From: Leeia aquatica
GTDB lineage: Bacteria > Pseudomonadota > Gammaproteobacteria > Burkholderiales > Leeiaceae
Direction of reading: 5' to 3'
Assembly (NCBI RefSeq): GCF_012641365.1
Contig: NZ_JABAIM010000002.1
Coordinates: 186,001-250,000, forward strand
Length of the DNA stretch: 64,000 nucleotides
Part shown: positions 8,740-18,353 of the stretch, piece after piece
Layout: every line of letters starts with the position of its first letter
Numbering within the stretch: the first letter of the stretch is position 1
Notes under the pieces: model-generated
The model's database searches: none
What the model was told of the DNA's origin: nothing
The model's input: the letters and a program-made list of their open reading frames with translations, nothing else
Made by a program: the position numbers and the translations under genes

Positions 8740-10620
8740 TTACAATACGGATGGCGCGTTCATGGTCTGGCTTAAGGTGTCTTGCTCCAGCGGCAGCCAG
8801 ACCTTGAAAATCGCTCCGCCTTCCGGGTGGTTCTCTGCCCAGACATGTCCCGCATGGTCCTGAATGATTTCCCGGCAGATGGCCAGCCCCAGCCCGGTAC
8901 CGCCGGAACCATCCTTGGTCTTGCTGCTCTGGATGAACTTGTCGAAGATGGTAAGCAATTCGGCCTCGGGTATGCCCGGCCCATGGTCACGCACCGTGAA
9001 CAGCAAGCCATCCAGCACCTCTTCGCCATCGGTATGGCTGGCCTCCTTGACCGTCAACAGCACCTGACTGCCTTGCACGGTGAATTTGAGGGCATTGGCC
9101 AGCAGGTTCCGCACCACCTGACCAATGCGCATGGCATCCATGGAGGCCCGCACCGGGTCCTGCTCCTGGATCACCAGCTCGACGCCTCGCTCCTGTGCCA
9201 GCGACATGAACTCTTGTACCACTTCCTCCAGCACCAGGCCCAGCCGGGTGGGTTGCATGGTGTACACCATCTTGTCCGCTTCCAGCTTGGACAGATCCAG
9301 CAGATCGTTCAGCAAGGCCAGCAAGCGGTTACCGCTCTGATGGATGCGGGAGAAGTATTGCCCCAGCTTTTCATTGCTGACCGTTCCCAGCTTGCGCTCG
9401 CCCATCTCCGAGAAAGAAATGATGGCATGCATCGGGGTACGCAGCTCGTGCGACATATTGGACAGAAACTCGGTCTTGGCCCGGCTGGCCGATTCCGCAG
9501 CCTCTTTGGCTTCGCGTAGGAGCACCTCTGCGCGCTTGCGCTCGGTCACATCCATCAAGGTACCCACATAACCGGACAGGGCCCCATAGTCGTCCACCAG
9601 CGGCGCCAGCTTGCAATCCACCCAGAACGGCGCACCAAAGCTGCTCGGCACCCGGAACTCACCCACGTAAGCACCGTCCTGCTCGCAATCCCGCTGCCAG
9701 CGCGACTGCACCAGCCCCCGGTCGTCGGCCAGCACCAGCATGGTCCAGTCGGTGCCGATCACGGTTTCCACCCCCAGCCCCGTGCGCCGGTTCCAGTATG
9801 CACTCATGAAAATGCAGCGCCCATCCGCCGAAGTGCGAAAAATACCCACCGGAGCGGCATTGGCGAGGGTCCGGAAACGCTGCTCAGACGCCCGCAATGC
9901 CTCCTCGACCCGCTTGCGCACCTGCAAGTCCTCTTCCAGGCGGCGGTTTTTCTCTTCCAGTTCGTGAATCAGCTTGTTGAGCGCCTGCCGGGTATATTCC
10001 AGGCTATTACCCAGCTTGCCCAACTCATCATTACGGGTCCAGGTAAAGGGATGCTCCAGCATGCCAGCGGCCAGCCGGGTGGAATCCCGCATCAGCCCCA
10101 TCAGAGGGCGTACCAGCCGTAACTGCAGCAGCAGTACGATCAGCATCAGGGAAAACGCCAGTTGTCCCAGCAAGGTCCACAGCATGGCGTTACGGTTGTT
10201 GCCGATCTGGTTACGCAAATAACCATCGTCCATCACGACCGTGACGAAGCCGATCACTTGGTTCTCGAAGTACACCGGCTTGCTCTGGGTACGTAACTGC
10301 CCCAGTTGCCGCTCTGGTTTGTGCATTTCAAGAAAAGTCCCCAGATGGGCATCAGTTACGCTGATGCGGACGATGCGAGGGTCTTCCATCACCGAGGATA
10401 CAATCTGCTGGCCGGAATCCGGGCTCAGATTCCACAATGGCAGCTGGATCGCCAGCACCAGATTACTGAGTACCTGACCGTGCTGCAGCTCCAGATTGCT
10501 GCGCAGTTGCTGTTCGGAGCGTTGCAGGGAAAAATAGCCATTGAGCAAGGACGGGATCAGCAAACCAATGATGATCGCACCGATGATGGACTGCTTGATT
10601 GACAACGCCCGCTTCAACAA
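8740..10620 (-). CDS. Membrane sensor histidine kinase (HAMP-PAS-HisKA-HATPase)
   Basis: Two-component sensor of 626 residues. Membrane segments at about 11-28 and 147-168 flank a roughly 115-residue periplasmic sensor. Then come HAMP (about 168-220), a coiled coil, a PAS domain (about 240-360), the HisKA box FLSNMSHELRTPMHAI with phospho-acceptor His391, the N box near 504 (NLLANALKF), G1 (DHGPGIPE), F (FDKFIQ) and G2 (GTGLGLAI). There is no receiver domain and no response regulator next to it, so it is an orphan; the neighbouring EAL protein has no receiver either. I accept a TTG start at 10620 with GGAG 5 nt upstream; no early ATG is in frame. The stimulus cannot be read from the sequence. 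Confidence 0.9.
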   Translation of the reverse strand: MLKRALSIKQSIIGAIIIGLLIPSLLNGYFSLQRSEQQLRSNLELQHGQVLSNLVLAIQLPLWNLSPDSGQQIVSSVMEDPRIVRISVTDAHLGTFLEMHKPERQLGQLRTQSKPVYFENQVIGFVTVVMDDGYLRNQIGNNRNAMLWTLLGQLAFSLMLIVLLLQLRLVRPLMGLMRDSTRLAAGMLEHPFTWTRNDELGKLGNSLEYTRQALNKLIHELEEKNRRLEEDLQVRKRVEEALRASEQRFRTLANAAPVGIFRTSADGRCIFMSAYWNRRTGLGVETVIGTDWTMLVLADDRGLVQSRWQRDCEQDGAYVGEFRVPSSFGAPFWVDCKLAPLVDDYGALSGYVGTLMDVTERKRAEVLLREAKEAAESASRAKTEFLSNMSHELRTPMHAIISFSEMGERKLGTVSNEKLGQYFSRIHQSGNRLLALLNDLLDLSKLEADKMVYTMQPTRLGLVLEEVVQEFMSLAQERGVELVIQEQDPVRASMDAMRIGQVVRNLLANALKFTVQGSQVLLTVKEASHTDGEEVLDGLLFTVRDHGPGIPEAELLTIFDKFIQSSKTKDGSGGTGLGLAICREIIQDHAGHVWAENHPEGGAIFKVWLPLEQDTLSQTMNAPSVL

Positions 10621-10716
10621 CTTGGCTCCACTCCCGTCGCAATGGGTTGAAACGATGATGCGCGCCCAGATAGTGTCATGCTAGCTGAAAAACATGAAAA
10701 TTGAAGCAGGGAGTAT

Positions 10717-11220
10717 ATGGACGATCAAGTAAAGCGCGCTTTGCAGCGGTGGCCTGGCGTCCCCGCCGTCTATGGCTGGCTGCGCCTGGATGCACGTGGT
10801 GACTGGTGGCTGGACAACACCCGTGTCCGCCACCCGGGCTTGCGTGACTTCATTGGCCGCAACTATGCAGCGGCAGCCGATGGATGCCACTACTTCCAGA
10901 ATGGCCCCCAGCGCGTCTATATCGAGCTGGATGCTGCCCCCTATGTGCTGCACCTGACGACGGCCGGCGAACTCCATGACCATACTGGACTGCGCTGGGG
11001 ACAACATCCGCTGCAAGGCTGGCGGGATGAAGCCGGCCAAGTCTGGCTCTTGGAGCAGGGGCGTCTGGCCATCCTGGACGACCGCAGCCTCGCCCAGCTG
11101 GACATTCTGGATACAGAACCGCCACAGCTTACCCTGGCAGGGCAGCACGTTTTGCTACCTTTGGTCGCATCCCGTGAACTCTTGCAACAATTCAACGTCA
11201 ATCCGCTGCCGACCCCATAG
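10717..11220 (+). CDS. Conserved protein of unknown function
   Basis: A 167-residue soluble protein without signal peptide or membrane helix. It reads as a compact beta-rich domain: [18 protein letters not shown], then a [13 protein letters not shown] segment, [19 protein letters not shown], and a tail. From memory, similar proteins occur in other betaproteobacteria, but I cannot name a function. ATG 10717 has AGGGAG close upstream. It is divergent from the histidine kinase and first in a plus-strand run with an AIM24 protein, M48 protease, L,D-transpeptidase and patatin; the gap to the next gene is 58 nt. Confidence 0.7.
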   Translation: MDDQVKRALQRWPGVPAVYGWLRLDARGDWWLDNTRVRHPGLRDFIGRNYAAAADGCHYFQNGPQRVYIELDAAPYVLHLTTAGELHDHTGLRWGQHPLQGWRDEAGQVWLLEQGRLAILDDRSLAQLDILDTEPPQLTLAGQHVLLPLVASRELLQQFNVNPLPTP

Positions 11221-11278
11221 AGAGGGCGGCCATATTGAATTATCATTGCAGTTAACACCAACAGGGAGTAAACCGACC

Positions 11279-12079
11279 ATGGCCATGGACGTCATTGATT
11301 ACCGTATCCTCGGCAACGACATGCAGTATGTCGAGGTAGAACTGGACCCGCAGGAAGCCGCGGTGGGCGAAGCCGGTGCCATGATGTATATGGAAGATGG
11401 CGTCGAAATGGACACCATCTTCGGCGATGGCTCCGCCCAGCAAAAGGGCTTCATGAACAAACTGTTCGGCGCAGGCAAGCGCTTGCTGACCGGCGAGTCG
11501 CTGTTCACCACCATCTTCGTCAATAATGGCACGGGCAAGCGCAAAGTTGCATTTGCCGCCCCCTATCCGGGCCACATTGTTCCCGTTCATCTGCCCGATG
11601 TCGGCGGTACGCTGATTTGCCAAAAAGATTCCTTCCTGTGTGCCGCCAAAGGCGTATCCATGGGCATTGCCTTCCAGCAAAAGCTGGGCGCAGGCTTCTT
11701 TGGCGGTGAGGGCTTCATCATGCAGAAGCTGGAAGGGGATGGCCTGGCCTTTGTCCACGCAGGCGGCACCGTTTGCGAAAAAGTACTGGCACCGGGTGAA
11801 GTGCTGCGTCTGGATACCGGCTGCCTGGTGGCCATGCAAAGCTCGGTCGACTACGACATCCAGTATGTTGGCAAGATCAAGAGCGCCCTATTCTCCGGCG
11901 AAGGCCTGTTCTTTGCGACCTTGCGCGGCCCCGGCAAAATCTGGCTGCAATCCCTGCCGCTGTCACGCATGGCCAACCGTATTGTTGCAGCCTCCAGCTA
12001 CGCCAAGGGCGGTGGCGGCCGTGAAGAAGGCTCGCTGCTCGGCGGCTTGGGCGGCCTGCTGGACGGTGACAACGACTGA
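11279..12079 (+). CDS. AIM24/TIGR00266 family protein
   Basis: A 266-residue protein of the family related to mitochondrial AIM24 and the TRAP-like beta-sandwich, whose bacterial role is undefined. Support: the opening [20 protein letters not shown], the EAGAMMYM segment, [13 protein letters not shown], and the glycine-rich C-terminus ([20 protein letters not shown]). There is no signal peptide. The start is ATG 11279 with AGGGAG about 10 nt upstream; a second ATG at 11285 is possible. It lies 27 nt before an M48 protease and probably shares its transcript. Confidence 0.85.
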   Translation: MAMDVIDYRILGNDMQYVEVELDPQEAAVGEAGAMMYMEDGVEMDTIFGDGSAQQKGFMNKLFGAGKRLLTGESLFTTIFVNNGTGKRKVAFAAPYPGHIVPVHLPDVGGTLICQKDSFLCAAKGVSMGIAFQQKLGAGFFGGEGFIMQKLEGDGLAFVHAGGTVCEKVLAPGEVLRLDTGCLVAMQSSVDYDIQYVGKIKSALFSGEGLFFATLRGPGKIWLQSLPLSRMANRIVAASSYAKGGGGREEGSLLGGLGGLLDGDND

Positions 12080-12105
12080 CCTCCCCTGACAGGATACCTT
12101 TTGCC

Positions 12106-13230
12106 ATGCGCAGCACCGCCAGCCTGACGGCACACAGTTTTGTCGGTCAATGTTTCAGCCCCGGCCAGGCCACGGGCCAGGATGTCCTGGTCGAGCTGGT
12201 TCCCGGTTCGCTGGTGGTGTGCCTGCCGGATGGGCAGCGCCTGACGGCCCCGCTGAGTGAGGTCCAGCTCAGCCGGGGCGGCTTCAATGCGCAGCAGTGG
12301 CAGTTCAGCTGGCGTCATGATGGGGGGCAGTGGATGATTGCCCTGTCCGACCCCAATGCCCAGCAACGTCTGCGGAGCAAACCGCCCGTCGGGCTGGAAA
12401 AACAGCTGGCATCCCTGAGCAAGGCCCAGCACAAAGCCAACTGGGTGGCCCGTATTGGCTGGAGCGTACTGGTTCTGGTGATTCTGACGCCGCTGATCCT
12501 GTTGGGCCTGCTCTGGTGGCAAGCGGACCGGATTGCCAGCTGGGCCACCGATCGCATCACGGTAGAACAGGAAGCCGCCCTGGGCCAGGCGGTGTTCGAA
12601 GCGCAGAAGTCCCATCTGCGGCTGATTGAACAAAGCCCGCTGCAGGCCCCCTTGGAGGAAATGGGTCAGCGTCTGACCAAGGGATCAGCTTACCGCTACC
12701 AGTGGTATCTGACCGATGATCCCGCGATCAATGCCTTTGCCATTCCGGGTGGCATTGTGGTGGTCAACAGCGGCCTGGTGAAAGCCAGCAGCAGCCCGGA
12801 GGAGCTGGCCGGGGTGCTGGCACATGAAGTGCAGCACGTTGAACAACGCCACAGTCTGAAGGGCATGGTGCAGAACCTCGGACTCGCCGCCATTGCACAC
12901 TTTGCCCTGGGCGACTATAGCGGCAGCCTGCCTGCGCAAATGGCTACCGAACTGGCTGACCTGAAATTCTCGCGGGACCATGAACGGGATGCCGATAACA
13001 AGGGGTTTGATACCCTGTTGAAAGCAGACATCAACCCGCAAGGCATGGTCAGCATGTTCGAGAAGCTCGATCAGGCAAGCGGTAGCGCACCGCCAGCATT
13101 GCTGTCTTCACACCCGGATACACAGGAGCGTATTGCTCACCTACGTAGCCGCCTGGCCGGATTACAAGCTCGCAAGTTTACGCCCCTGCCCTACCCGTGG
13201 CCCAAGCTGAAGCAAAGCCTTGCAAAATAA
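12106..13230 (+). CDS. M48-family membrane metalloprotease
   Basis: Zinc-dependent peptidase of the HtpX/YcaL/Oma1 superfamily, likely in envelope protein quality control. The zinc motif HEVQH is at residues 240-244 (LAHEVQHVEQRHS) and the third ligand lies in SRDHERDAD near residue 288. One membrane helix at about 113-138 separates an N-terminal domain of about 105 residues with small beta strands from the catalytic domain. Length 374. AGGATA lies about 11 nt upstream of ATG 12106. The 3' end overlaps the next gene by 11 nt if that gene starts at TTG 13220. Confidence 0.9.
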   Translation: MRSTASLTAHSFVGQCFSPGQATGQDVLVELVPGSLVVCLPDGQRLTAPLSEVQLSRGGFNAQQWQFSWRHDGGQWMIALSDPNAQQRLRSKPPVGLEKQLASLSKAQHKANWVARIGWSVLVLVILTPLILLGLLWWQADRIASWATDRITVEQEAALGQAVFEAQKSHLRLIEQSPLQAPLEEMGQRLTKGSAYRYQWYLTDDPAINAFAIPGGIVVVNSGLVKASSSPEELAGVLAHEVQHVEQRHSLKGMVQNLGLAAIAHFALGDYSGSLPAQMATELADLKFSRDHERDADNKGFDTLLKADINPQGMVSMFEKLDQASGSAPPALLSSHPDTQERIAHLRSRLAGLQARKFTPLPYPWPKLKQSLAK

Positions 13231-14080
13231 GCTGACCACCCTGCTGATTGACCTCTCTCAGCAGCGTCTGCAATTGCTGGATGAGACCGGGACCCTGCTG
13301 GGGACATACCCGGTTTCGACCGGAGCGCGAGGTGCAGGAGAGTTAACGGGCAGTCAGCAAACCCCTCGTGGCTGGCATCGCATTCATGCCCTGATCGGCA
13401 AAGATGAGCCTCCGGGTGCAGTCTTTGTGGCCCGTCAGCCCACCGGAGAAATCTACAGCCCGGCGCTGGCGGCCCAACACCCCAGCCGGGACTGGATTCT
13501 GAGTCGCATTGTGTGGCTGGACGGGCTGGAGCCTGGCTTTAACCTCGGTGGGTCGGTGGGTACCTTGCAGCGCTACATCTACCTGCACGGCACACCGGAT
13601 TCGGAGCCCATGGGGCAGCCTGCGTCACATGGTTGTATTCGCATGCGCAATGAAGACCTGATCGCCCTCTTCCCACATTTGACCGAAAGCGTGCGAGTTC
13701 ATATTGTGGCGCAGCGAGAACGCGCACAGGTGGTAAATGTTGATACGCAGATGGCCGCCGCCTACTTCGCCAATCAGGGTCTACCCCACGACCCGCAAGC
13801 GCAAACCATCCTGCTGCAATATGGCTTGCATTTCGACGGCTGGTTGGGTGGCCTGCAACTGAATGCCTCAGGCGAAATCACCCGGCTCTGTGCCACAGAT
13901 GTGCATCCTGACCTGTTTCGCCGCCTGCTGCTCCGGGCGGGACTGACACGACGCTATGCGGGGCTGGTCGGTCCCGCCTGGCTCGCCCCCCAGACCGACT
14001 GGCCCGCCTCGCGATTGCAGGAACTTGGCTTGCAACCGCTTTCACCGCATACTGACCGCTTTTTTCTGCCCCTAGACTGA
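13220..14080 (+). CDS. L,D-transpeptidase family protein with an extra C-terminal domain
   Basis: YkuD-fold enzyme; the family forms 3-3 peptidoglycan cross-links or attaches lipoproteins. The catalytic signature HGTPDSEPMG...SHGCIRM spans residues 123-142 with nucleophile Cys139. Oddities: there is no recognisable signal peptide or membrane helix although the usual substrate is periplasmic, and residues about 165-286 form a second domain not found in simple members. That tail (ending LQELGLQPLSPHTDRFFLPL) vaguely recalls the end of a GNAT acetyltransferase, a weak impression. The start is TTG 13220, in frame and overlapping the previous stop; no ATG is available before the conserved part. 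It is followed 9 nt later by a patatin-like lipoprotein. Confidence 0.85.
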   Translation: MQNKLTTLLIDLSQQRLQLLDETGTLLGTYPVSTGARGAGELTGSQQTPRGWHRIHALIGKDEPPGAVFVARQPTGEIYSPALAAQHPSRDWILSRIVWLDGLEPGFNLGGSVGTLQRYIYLHGTPDSEPMGQPASHGCIRMRNEDLIALFPHLTESVRVHIVAQRERAQVVNVDTQMAAAYFANQGLPHDPQAQTILLQYGLHFDGWLGGLQLNASGEITRLCATDVHPDLFRRLLLRAGLTRRYAGLVGPAWLAPQTDWPASRLQELGLQPLSPHTDRFFLPLD

Positions 14081-14089
14081 TTGATAAAC

Positions 14090-14998
14090 ATGAACACCGT
14101 TTTCCGGATGCTGCTGCTGACCGTACTCAGCAGCCTGCTGCTGGCCTGCCCGGCCACCACCCCACCCGCCAATACGCCAGCCGTCAATGCAGGCAAGCCC
14201 ACACCCAAGCCGCAAACGAAACCAGTCAAGATTGCACTGGTGCTGGGTGGCGGCGCTGCGCGCGGTTTTGCCCACGTGGGGGTGATCAAGGTGCTGGAAG
14301 CCAACGGCATCGAACCGAAGATCGTGGTGGGTACCAGTGCGGGCAGCGTGGTGGGCTCGCTGTATGCCGCAGGCTACTCCGGCTTTGACCTGCAAAAGCT
14401 GGCACTGAGTCTGGATCAGGATGAGGTGGGTGACTGGACCTTGCCGGACCGGGGCTTCATCAAGGGCCAGGCGCTGCAGGATTTCATCAACAAGAACGTC
14501 AAGAACCAGCCGATCGAGAAGCTCAAACGTGAGTTTGGCGCGGTCGCCACCAACCTGAAAACCGGTCAGGGCGTGTTGTTCCAGCGCGGCAATGTCGGTA
14601 TGGCCGTGCGCGCTTCCAGCAGTGTGCCGGGTGTATTCCAGCCGGTGAATATCGCTGGGGTGGATTATGTGGATGGCGGCGTGGTCAGCCCGGTACCCGT
14701 CAAGTATGCCCGCCAGATGGGGGCAGACTTCATCATTGCGGTAGACATTTCCGGTAGTCCGAACAGTGGCCCGATCACCAGCAGCAAGGACGTGCTGTTG
14801 CAATCGGCAACCATCATGGGCAAGACCATCAAGGAAGAAGAACTGAAACAAGCCAGTGTGGTGATCACGCCCAAAGTCGGCCAATTCGCAGCAGACGATT
14901 TTGACAGCAAACACCTGGCCATTCTGGAAGGTGAAAAGGCAGCCCAGGCGCTGATGCCGCAGATCAAGCAAAAACTGGCCGCGCTGCAAAAGCAATGA
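14090..14998 (+). CDS. Patatin-like phospholipase, predicted lipoprotein
   Basis: Serine acyl-hydrolase of the RssA/patatin type. The catalytic dyad is visible: GTSAG around Ser83 and the aspartate in VDGG near residue 198; the oxyanion glycine loop is GGGAARG near 53. The N-terminus carries a lipoprotein signal (hydrophobic stretch then LLAC with Cys20), so the protein should be lipid-anchored, followed by a proline-rich linker. 302 residues from ATG 14090; a TTG at 14081 is in frame but less likely. It is last in the plus-strand run and ends before a strong terminator. Confidence 0.92.
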   Translation: MNTVFRMLLLTVLSSLLLACPATTPPANTPAVNAGKPTPKPQTKPVKIALVLGGGAARGFAHVGVIKVLEANGIEPKIVVGTSAGSVVGSLYAAGYSGFDLQKLALSLDQDEVGDWTLPDRGFIKGQALQDFINKNVKNQPIEKLKREFGAVATNLKTGQGVLFQRGNVGMAVRASSSVPGVFQPVNIAGVDYVDGGVVSPVPVKYARQMGADFIIAVDISGSPNSGPITSSKDVLLQSATIMGKTIKEEELKQASVVITPKVGQFAADDFDSKHLAILEGEKAAQALMPQIKQKLAALQKQ

Positions 14999-15020
14999 GC
15001 GTTAGTCACTGCGCAAAATA

Positions 15021-15047
15021 AAAAAGGAGGGTTTCCCCTCCTTTTTT
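15021..15047. terminator. Bidirectional intrinsic terminator between patatin gene and glyA
   Basis: A perfect 11-bp stem (15021-15031 with 15036-15046) with a TTTC loop has an A-run on one side and a T-run on the other, so it can end the plus-strand patatin transcript and the minus-strand glyA transcript. Confidence 0.9.
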
Positions 15048-15064
15048 ATGGCCTGCAGTAACGC

Positions 15065-16312
15065 TTACTTGCCGTACACCGGGAAGCGAGCGGTCAGCGC
15101 CTTCACCTTTTCCCGCACGGTGGCCAGATTGGCTTCATCATTCGGGTTGTCCAGCACATCCGCCACCAGATGTGCCACCTGACGGGCTTCGTCTTCCTTG
15201 AAACCACGCGAAGTAATGGCGGGCGAACCAATGCGAATGCCAGAGGTGACGAACGGGCTTTCCGGATCGTTCGGAATGGCGTTCTTGTTGACCGTGATAT
15301 GCGCCAGGCCCAGTGCGGCATCTGCTGCCTTGCCGGTCAGGCTCTTCTGGCGCAGGTCCACCAGGAACATATGCGATTCGGTGCGGCCAGACACGATGCG
15401 TACCCCGCGCGAAGCCAGCGTTTCCGCCATGGCAGCGGCGTTCTTCAGCACCTGCTCCTGATAGGCCTTGAATTCCGGCTTCAGTGCTTCACCAAAGGCA
15501 ACAGCCTTGCCTGCGATCACGTGCATCAGCGGGCCACCCTGCAGCGACGGGAACACGTTGGAGTTCAGCATCTTCTCGTGCTCGGCCTTGGCCAGAATCA
15601 GGCCGCCACGCGGACCACGCAGGGTCTTGTGGGTGGTCGAAGTCACAAAGTCGGCATGCGGTACCGGGTTCGGGTACAGACCCGCAGCCACCAGACCGGC
15701 ATAGTGCGCCATGTCGACCATGAAGTATGCGCCCACCTTCTTGGCGATTTCGGCCATGCGCGCAAAGTCAAAGCGCAGCGCGTAAGCCGAGGCACCACCG
15801 ATGATCAGCTTGGGCCGGGTTTCCAGTGCCACCCGCTCCATGTCGTCGTAGTCAATCTCTTCATTGGCGTTCAGGCCGTAGGCTACGATGTTGAACATCT
15901 TGCCGGACAGGTTGGCCGGGGAGCCGTGGGTCAAGTGACCGCCATGGGCCAGATTCATGCCCATCACCGTATCGCCCGGCTTCAGGATGGAGAAGTACAC
16001 GGCCTGGTTGGCCTGTGAGCCGGAATGCGGCTGCACGTTGGCGTATTCGGCACCAAACAGCTGCTTGACGCGGTCAATCGCCAGTTGCTCCACCTGATCG
16101 ACGTATTCGCAGCCACCGTAGAAACGCTTGCCCGGATAGCCTTCGGCGTATTTATTGGTCAGTTGCGAACCTTGTGCTTCCATCACCGACGGGCTGGTGA
16201 AGTTTTCGGAGGCGATCAGCTCGATATGGTCTTCCTGGCGCTGAACTTCCTGCTGGATGATGGCCCACACAGCGGGATCATGCTGGGCCAGCGTGACGGA
16301 CTTGCTATACAT
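15065..16312 (-). CDS. glyA: Serine hydroxymethyltransferase
   Basis: PLP enzyme interconverting serine and glycine with transfer of a one-carbon unit to tetrahydrofolate. Signatures: [20 protein letters not shown] near the N-terminus, the [16 protein letters not shown] substrate loop, AHGGHLTHG, and the PLP-lysine motif [13 protein letters not shown]. 415 residues, normal for bacterial GlyA. ATG 16312 has AGGAG 9 nt upstream. It lies 51 nt downstream of uup on the same strand; I see no glycine riboswitch in that short gap. Confidence 0.97.
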   Translation of the reverse strand: MYSKSVTLAQHDPAVWAIIQQEVQRQEDHIELIASENFTSPSVMEAQGSQLTNKYAEGYPGKRFYGGCEYVDQVEQLAIDRVKQLFGAEYANVQPHSGSQANQAVYFSILKPGDTVMGMNLAHGGHLTHGSPANLSGKMFNIVAYGLNANEEIDYDDMERVALETRPKLIIGGASAYALRFDFARMAEIAKKVGAYFMVDMAHYAGLVAAGLYPNPVPHADFVTSTTHKTLRGPRGGLILAKAEHEKMLNSNVFPSLQGGPLMHVIAGKAVAFGEALKPEFKAYQEQVLKNAAAMAETLASRGVRIVSGRTESHMFLVDLRQKSLTGKAADAALGLAHITVNKNAIPNDPESPFVTSGIRIGSPAITSRGFKEDEARQVAHLVADVLDNPNDEANLATVREKVKALTARFPVYGK

Positions 16313-16363
16313 GGTGCAACGCTCCTGAACAGTGAAGAGGTATGACGGAACCGGGCGATTTTA

Positions 16364-18280
16364 TCACGCCTGCGAACCTGCCTGTTTGGCTTCCAGTTCT
16401 TCCCAGCGTCCCAGTTTTTCCAGCAGCAGGGTTTCAATCTCCTCCACCCGTGCCTGCCTGGCAACCGCGCCCTTGGGATCATCACGATAAAGCGTGCCAT
16501 CCAGCAGCGCTGACTGCAAAGCGGCCTGTTCTTGTTCCAGGGCGGCAATCTGCTCCGGCAACTGCTCCAGTTCCCGCTTCTCGTTGAAGCTTAGCTTCGC
16601 GCTGCTGCTCTTCTTGCGCTCAACAGGCGCAGCATCTCGGGCGGGTTCAGCCTTGCGGACAGCGAAAGACGCCGCCGCCCGGCTGCGCTGCCAGCTCAGC
16701 CAGTCGGAGTAACCGCCCACATACTCTTCCAGCACGCCATTGCCTTCAAAGGCAATCACGCTGGTGACCACATTGTCGAGGAAGACCCGGTCGTGGCTGA
16801 CCAGAAAAACGGTACCCGGATAGTTGAGCAGCAAGGCCTCCAGCAGCTCCAGCGTATCAATATCAAGGTCGTTGGTCGGCTCGTCCAGCACCAGCACATT
16901 GGCCGGGCGGGCAAACAATCGTGCCAGCAGCAGGCGGTTACGCTCCCCGCCAGAGAGTGAGCGCACGGGAGAGCGGCTGCGGGCGGGCGGGAACAGAAAC
17001 TCTTCCAGATAACTGATCACATGCTTGCGCACACCACCAATCTCGACAAACTCACTGCCGGGGCTGATGGTATCGGTCAGCGTGGCATCCTCATCCAGCT
17101 GCGCGCGGAACTGGTCAAAATAGGCAATGCTGAGGTTGGTGCCTTGCTTGACCTTGCCGCTGACCGGGGCCAACTCGCCCAGGATCAGCTTCAGCAGCGT
17201 GGTCTTGCCCACCCCGTTCGGCCCGATCAAACCAATACGGTCGCCCCGCTGAATGCGGGTGGAAAACTGGCGGATCAGCGGGGCTTGCTCTGGATAGCCG
17301 AAATGTACGTCTTCCAACTCAGCCACCAGCTTGCCTGAGCGTTCACCCACGTCCAGCTGCAGATTGACCTGCCCCTGTTGGGTACGGCGGTCAGCGCGGA
17401 TGCGGCGCAACTCTTCCAGCCGTCGCACGCGGCCTTCATTACGGGTACGCCGCGCCTCGATCCCCTTGCGGATCCAGACTTCTTCCTCTTTCCAGAATTT
17501 ATCGAACTTGGCGTTATGCACCGCCTCGATCTGCAACTGCTCGGCCTTCTTCACCTGATACTGGCTAAAGTTGCCGCTGTAGCTGGTGAGGAAGCCCCGG
17601 TCCAGCTCGATGATGTGGGTTGCGACATTGTCGAGGAACTGGCGATCGTGCGTAATGAACAGAATGGCGCCGCCAAAGCCCAGCAGCAAACTCTCCAGCC
17701 ACTGGATGGCGCTGACGTCCAGATGGTTGGTCGGCTCATCCAGCAGCAGCACATCGGGCTCGGACACCAGCGCACGCGCCAGCGCCACCCGCTTCTTCCA
17801 GCCACCGGAGAGGTCCGCCACCAGCGTATCCGCCGGCAAGGCCAGGTGCGACAACACGGTATCCACCAGGGTATTGAAACGCCAGCCGTCACGGGCTTCG
17901 AGCTCACCCTGCACGTGCAGCAGCTCCGCCAGCTCAGCCTCATCGCTGTGCTGGGCGAGATGACTGGTCAGCACATGGTAACGCTGCAGCAATTGCTGCA
18001 GCTCCCCCAGCCCGGACGATACCGCCGCAAACACGGTCTCGCCCTCAGCAAAGACCGGCTCTTGTGGCACCCAGCCCACCCTGGCATCCGGCGCACGCCA
18101 GAACACCCCGTCGTCCAGCACCTGCTCACCCGCCAGTACCTTGATCAATGAGGACTTGCCGGCGCCATTGCGGCCAATCAGGCCCAAGCGCTGCCCGCGA
18201 TCAAGCAAGAGGTTGGCACCATCCAGCAATGGCCAGTGACCAAAGGCAAGGGAGGCATTTTCAAGGCTAAGAAGGGGCAT
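16364..18280 (-). CDS. uup: ABC-F ATPase Uup
   Basis: Soluble ABC-F protein with two ATP-binding domains and no membrane helices; Uup-type members act on ribosomes and influence transposon precise excision. First domain: Walker A GRNGAGKSS, signature LSGGWKKR, Walker B VLLLDEPTNHLD. Second: GPNGVGKTT, LSGGERNR, LVLDEPTNDLD. Between them is the family's positively charged linker (KKAEQLQIEA..., RKGIEARRTRNEGRVRRLE). The C-terminal 80 residues form a coiled coil (EKRELEQLPEQIAALEQEQ) typical of Uup. Length 638; ATG 18280 follows AGGT. Confidence 0.93.
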   Translation of the reverse strand: MPLLSLENASLAFGHWPLLDGANLLLDRGQRLGLIGRNGAGKSSLIKVLAGEQVLDDGVFWRAPDARVGWVPQEPVFAEGETVFAAVSSGLGELQQLLQRYHVLTSHLAQHSDEAELAELLHVQGELEARDGWRFNTLVDTVLSHLALPADTLVADLSGGWKKRVALARALVSEPDVLLLDEPTNHLDVSAIQWLESLLLGFGGAILFITHDRQFLDNVATHIIELDRGFLTSYSGNFSQYQVKKAEQLQIEAVHNAKFDKFWKEEEVWIRKGIEARRTRNEGRVRRLEELRRIRADRRTQQGQVNLQLDVGERSGKLVAELEDVHFGYPEQAPLIRQFSTRIQRGDRIGLIGPNGVGKTTLLKLILGELAPVSGKVKQGTNLSIAYFDQFRAQLDEDATLTDTISPGSEFVEIGGVRKHVISYLEEFLFPPARSRSPVRSLSGGERNRLLLARLFARPANVLVLDEPTNDLDIDTLELLEALLLNYPGTVFLVSHDRVFLDNVVTSVIAFEGNGVLEEYVGGYSDWLSWQRSRAAASFAVRKAEPARDAAPVERKKSSSAKLSFNEKRELEQLPEQIAALEQEQAALQSALLDGTLYRDDPKGAVARQARVEEIETLLLEKLGRWEELEAKQAGSQA

Positions 18281-18353
18281 GGCAACCTGACATCAGAAAA
18301 CGGGCAAAGTCGGGATTATAATTCAGGCACCCGATCCCTGCTGACGAGTTGCG

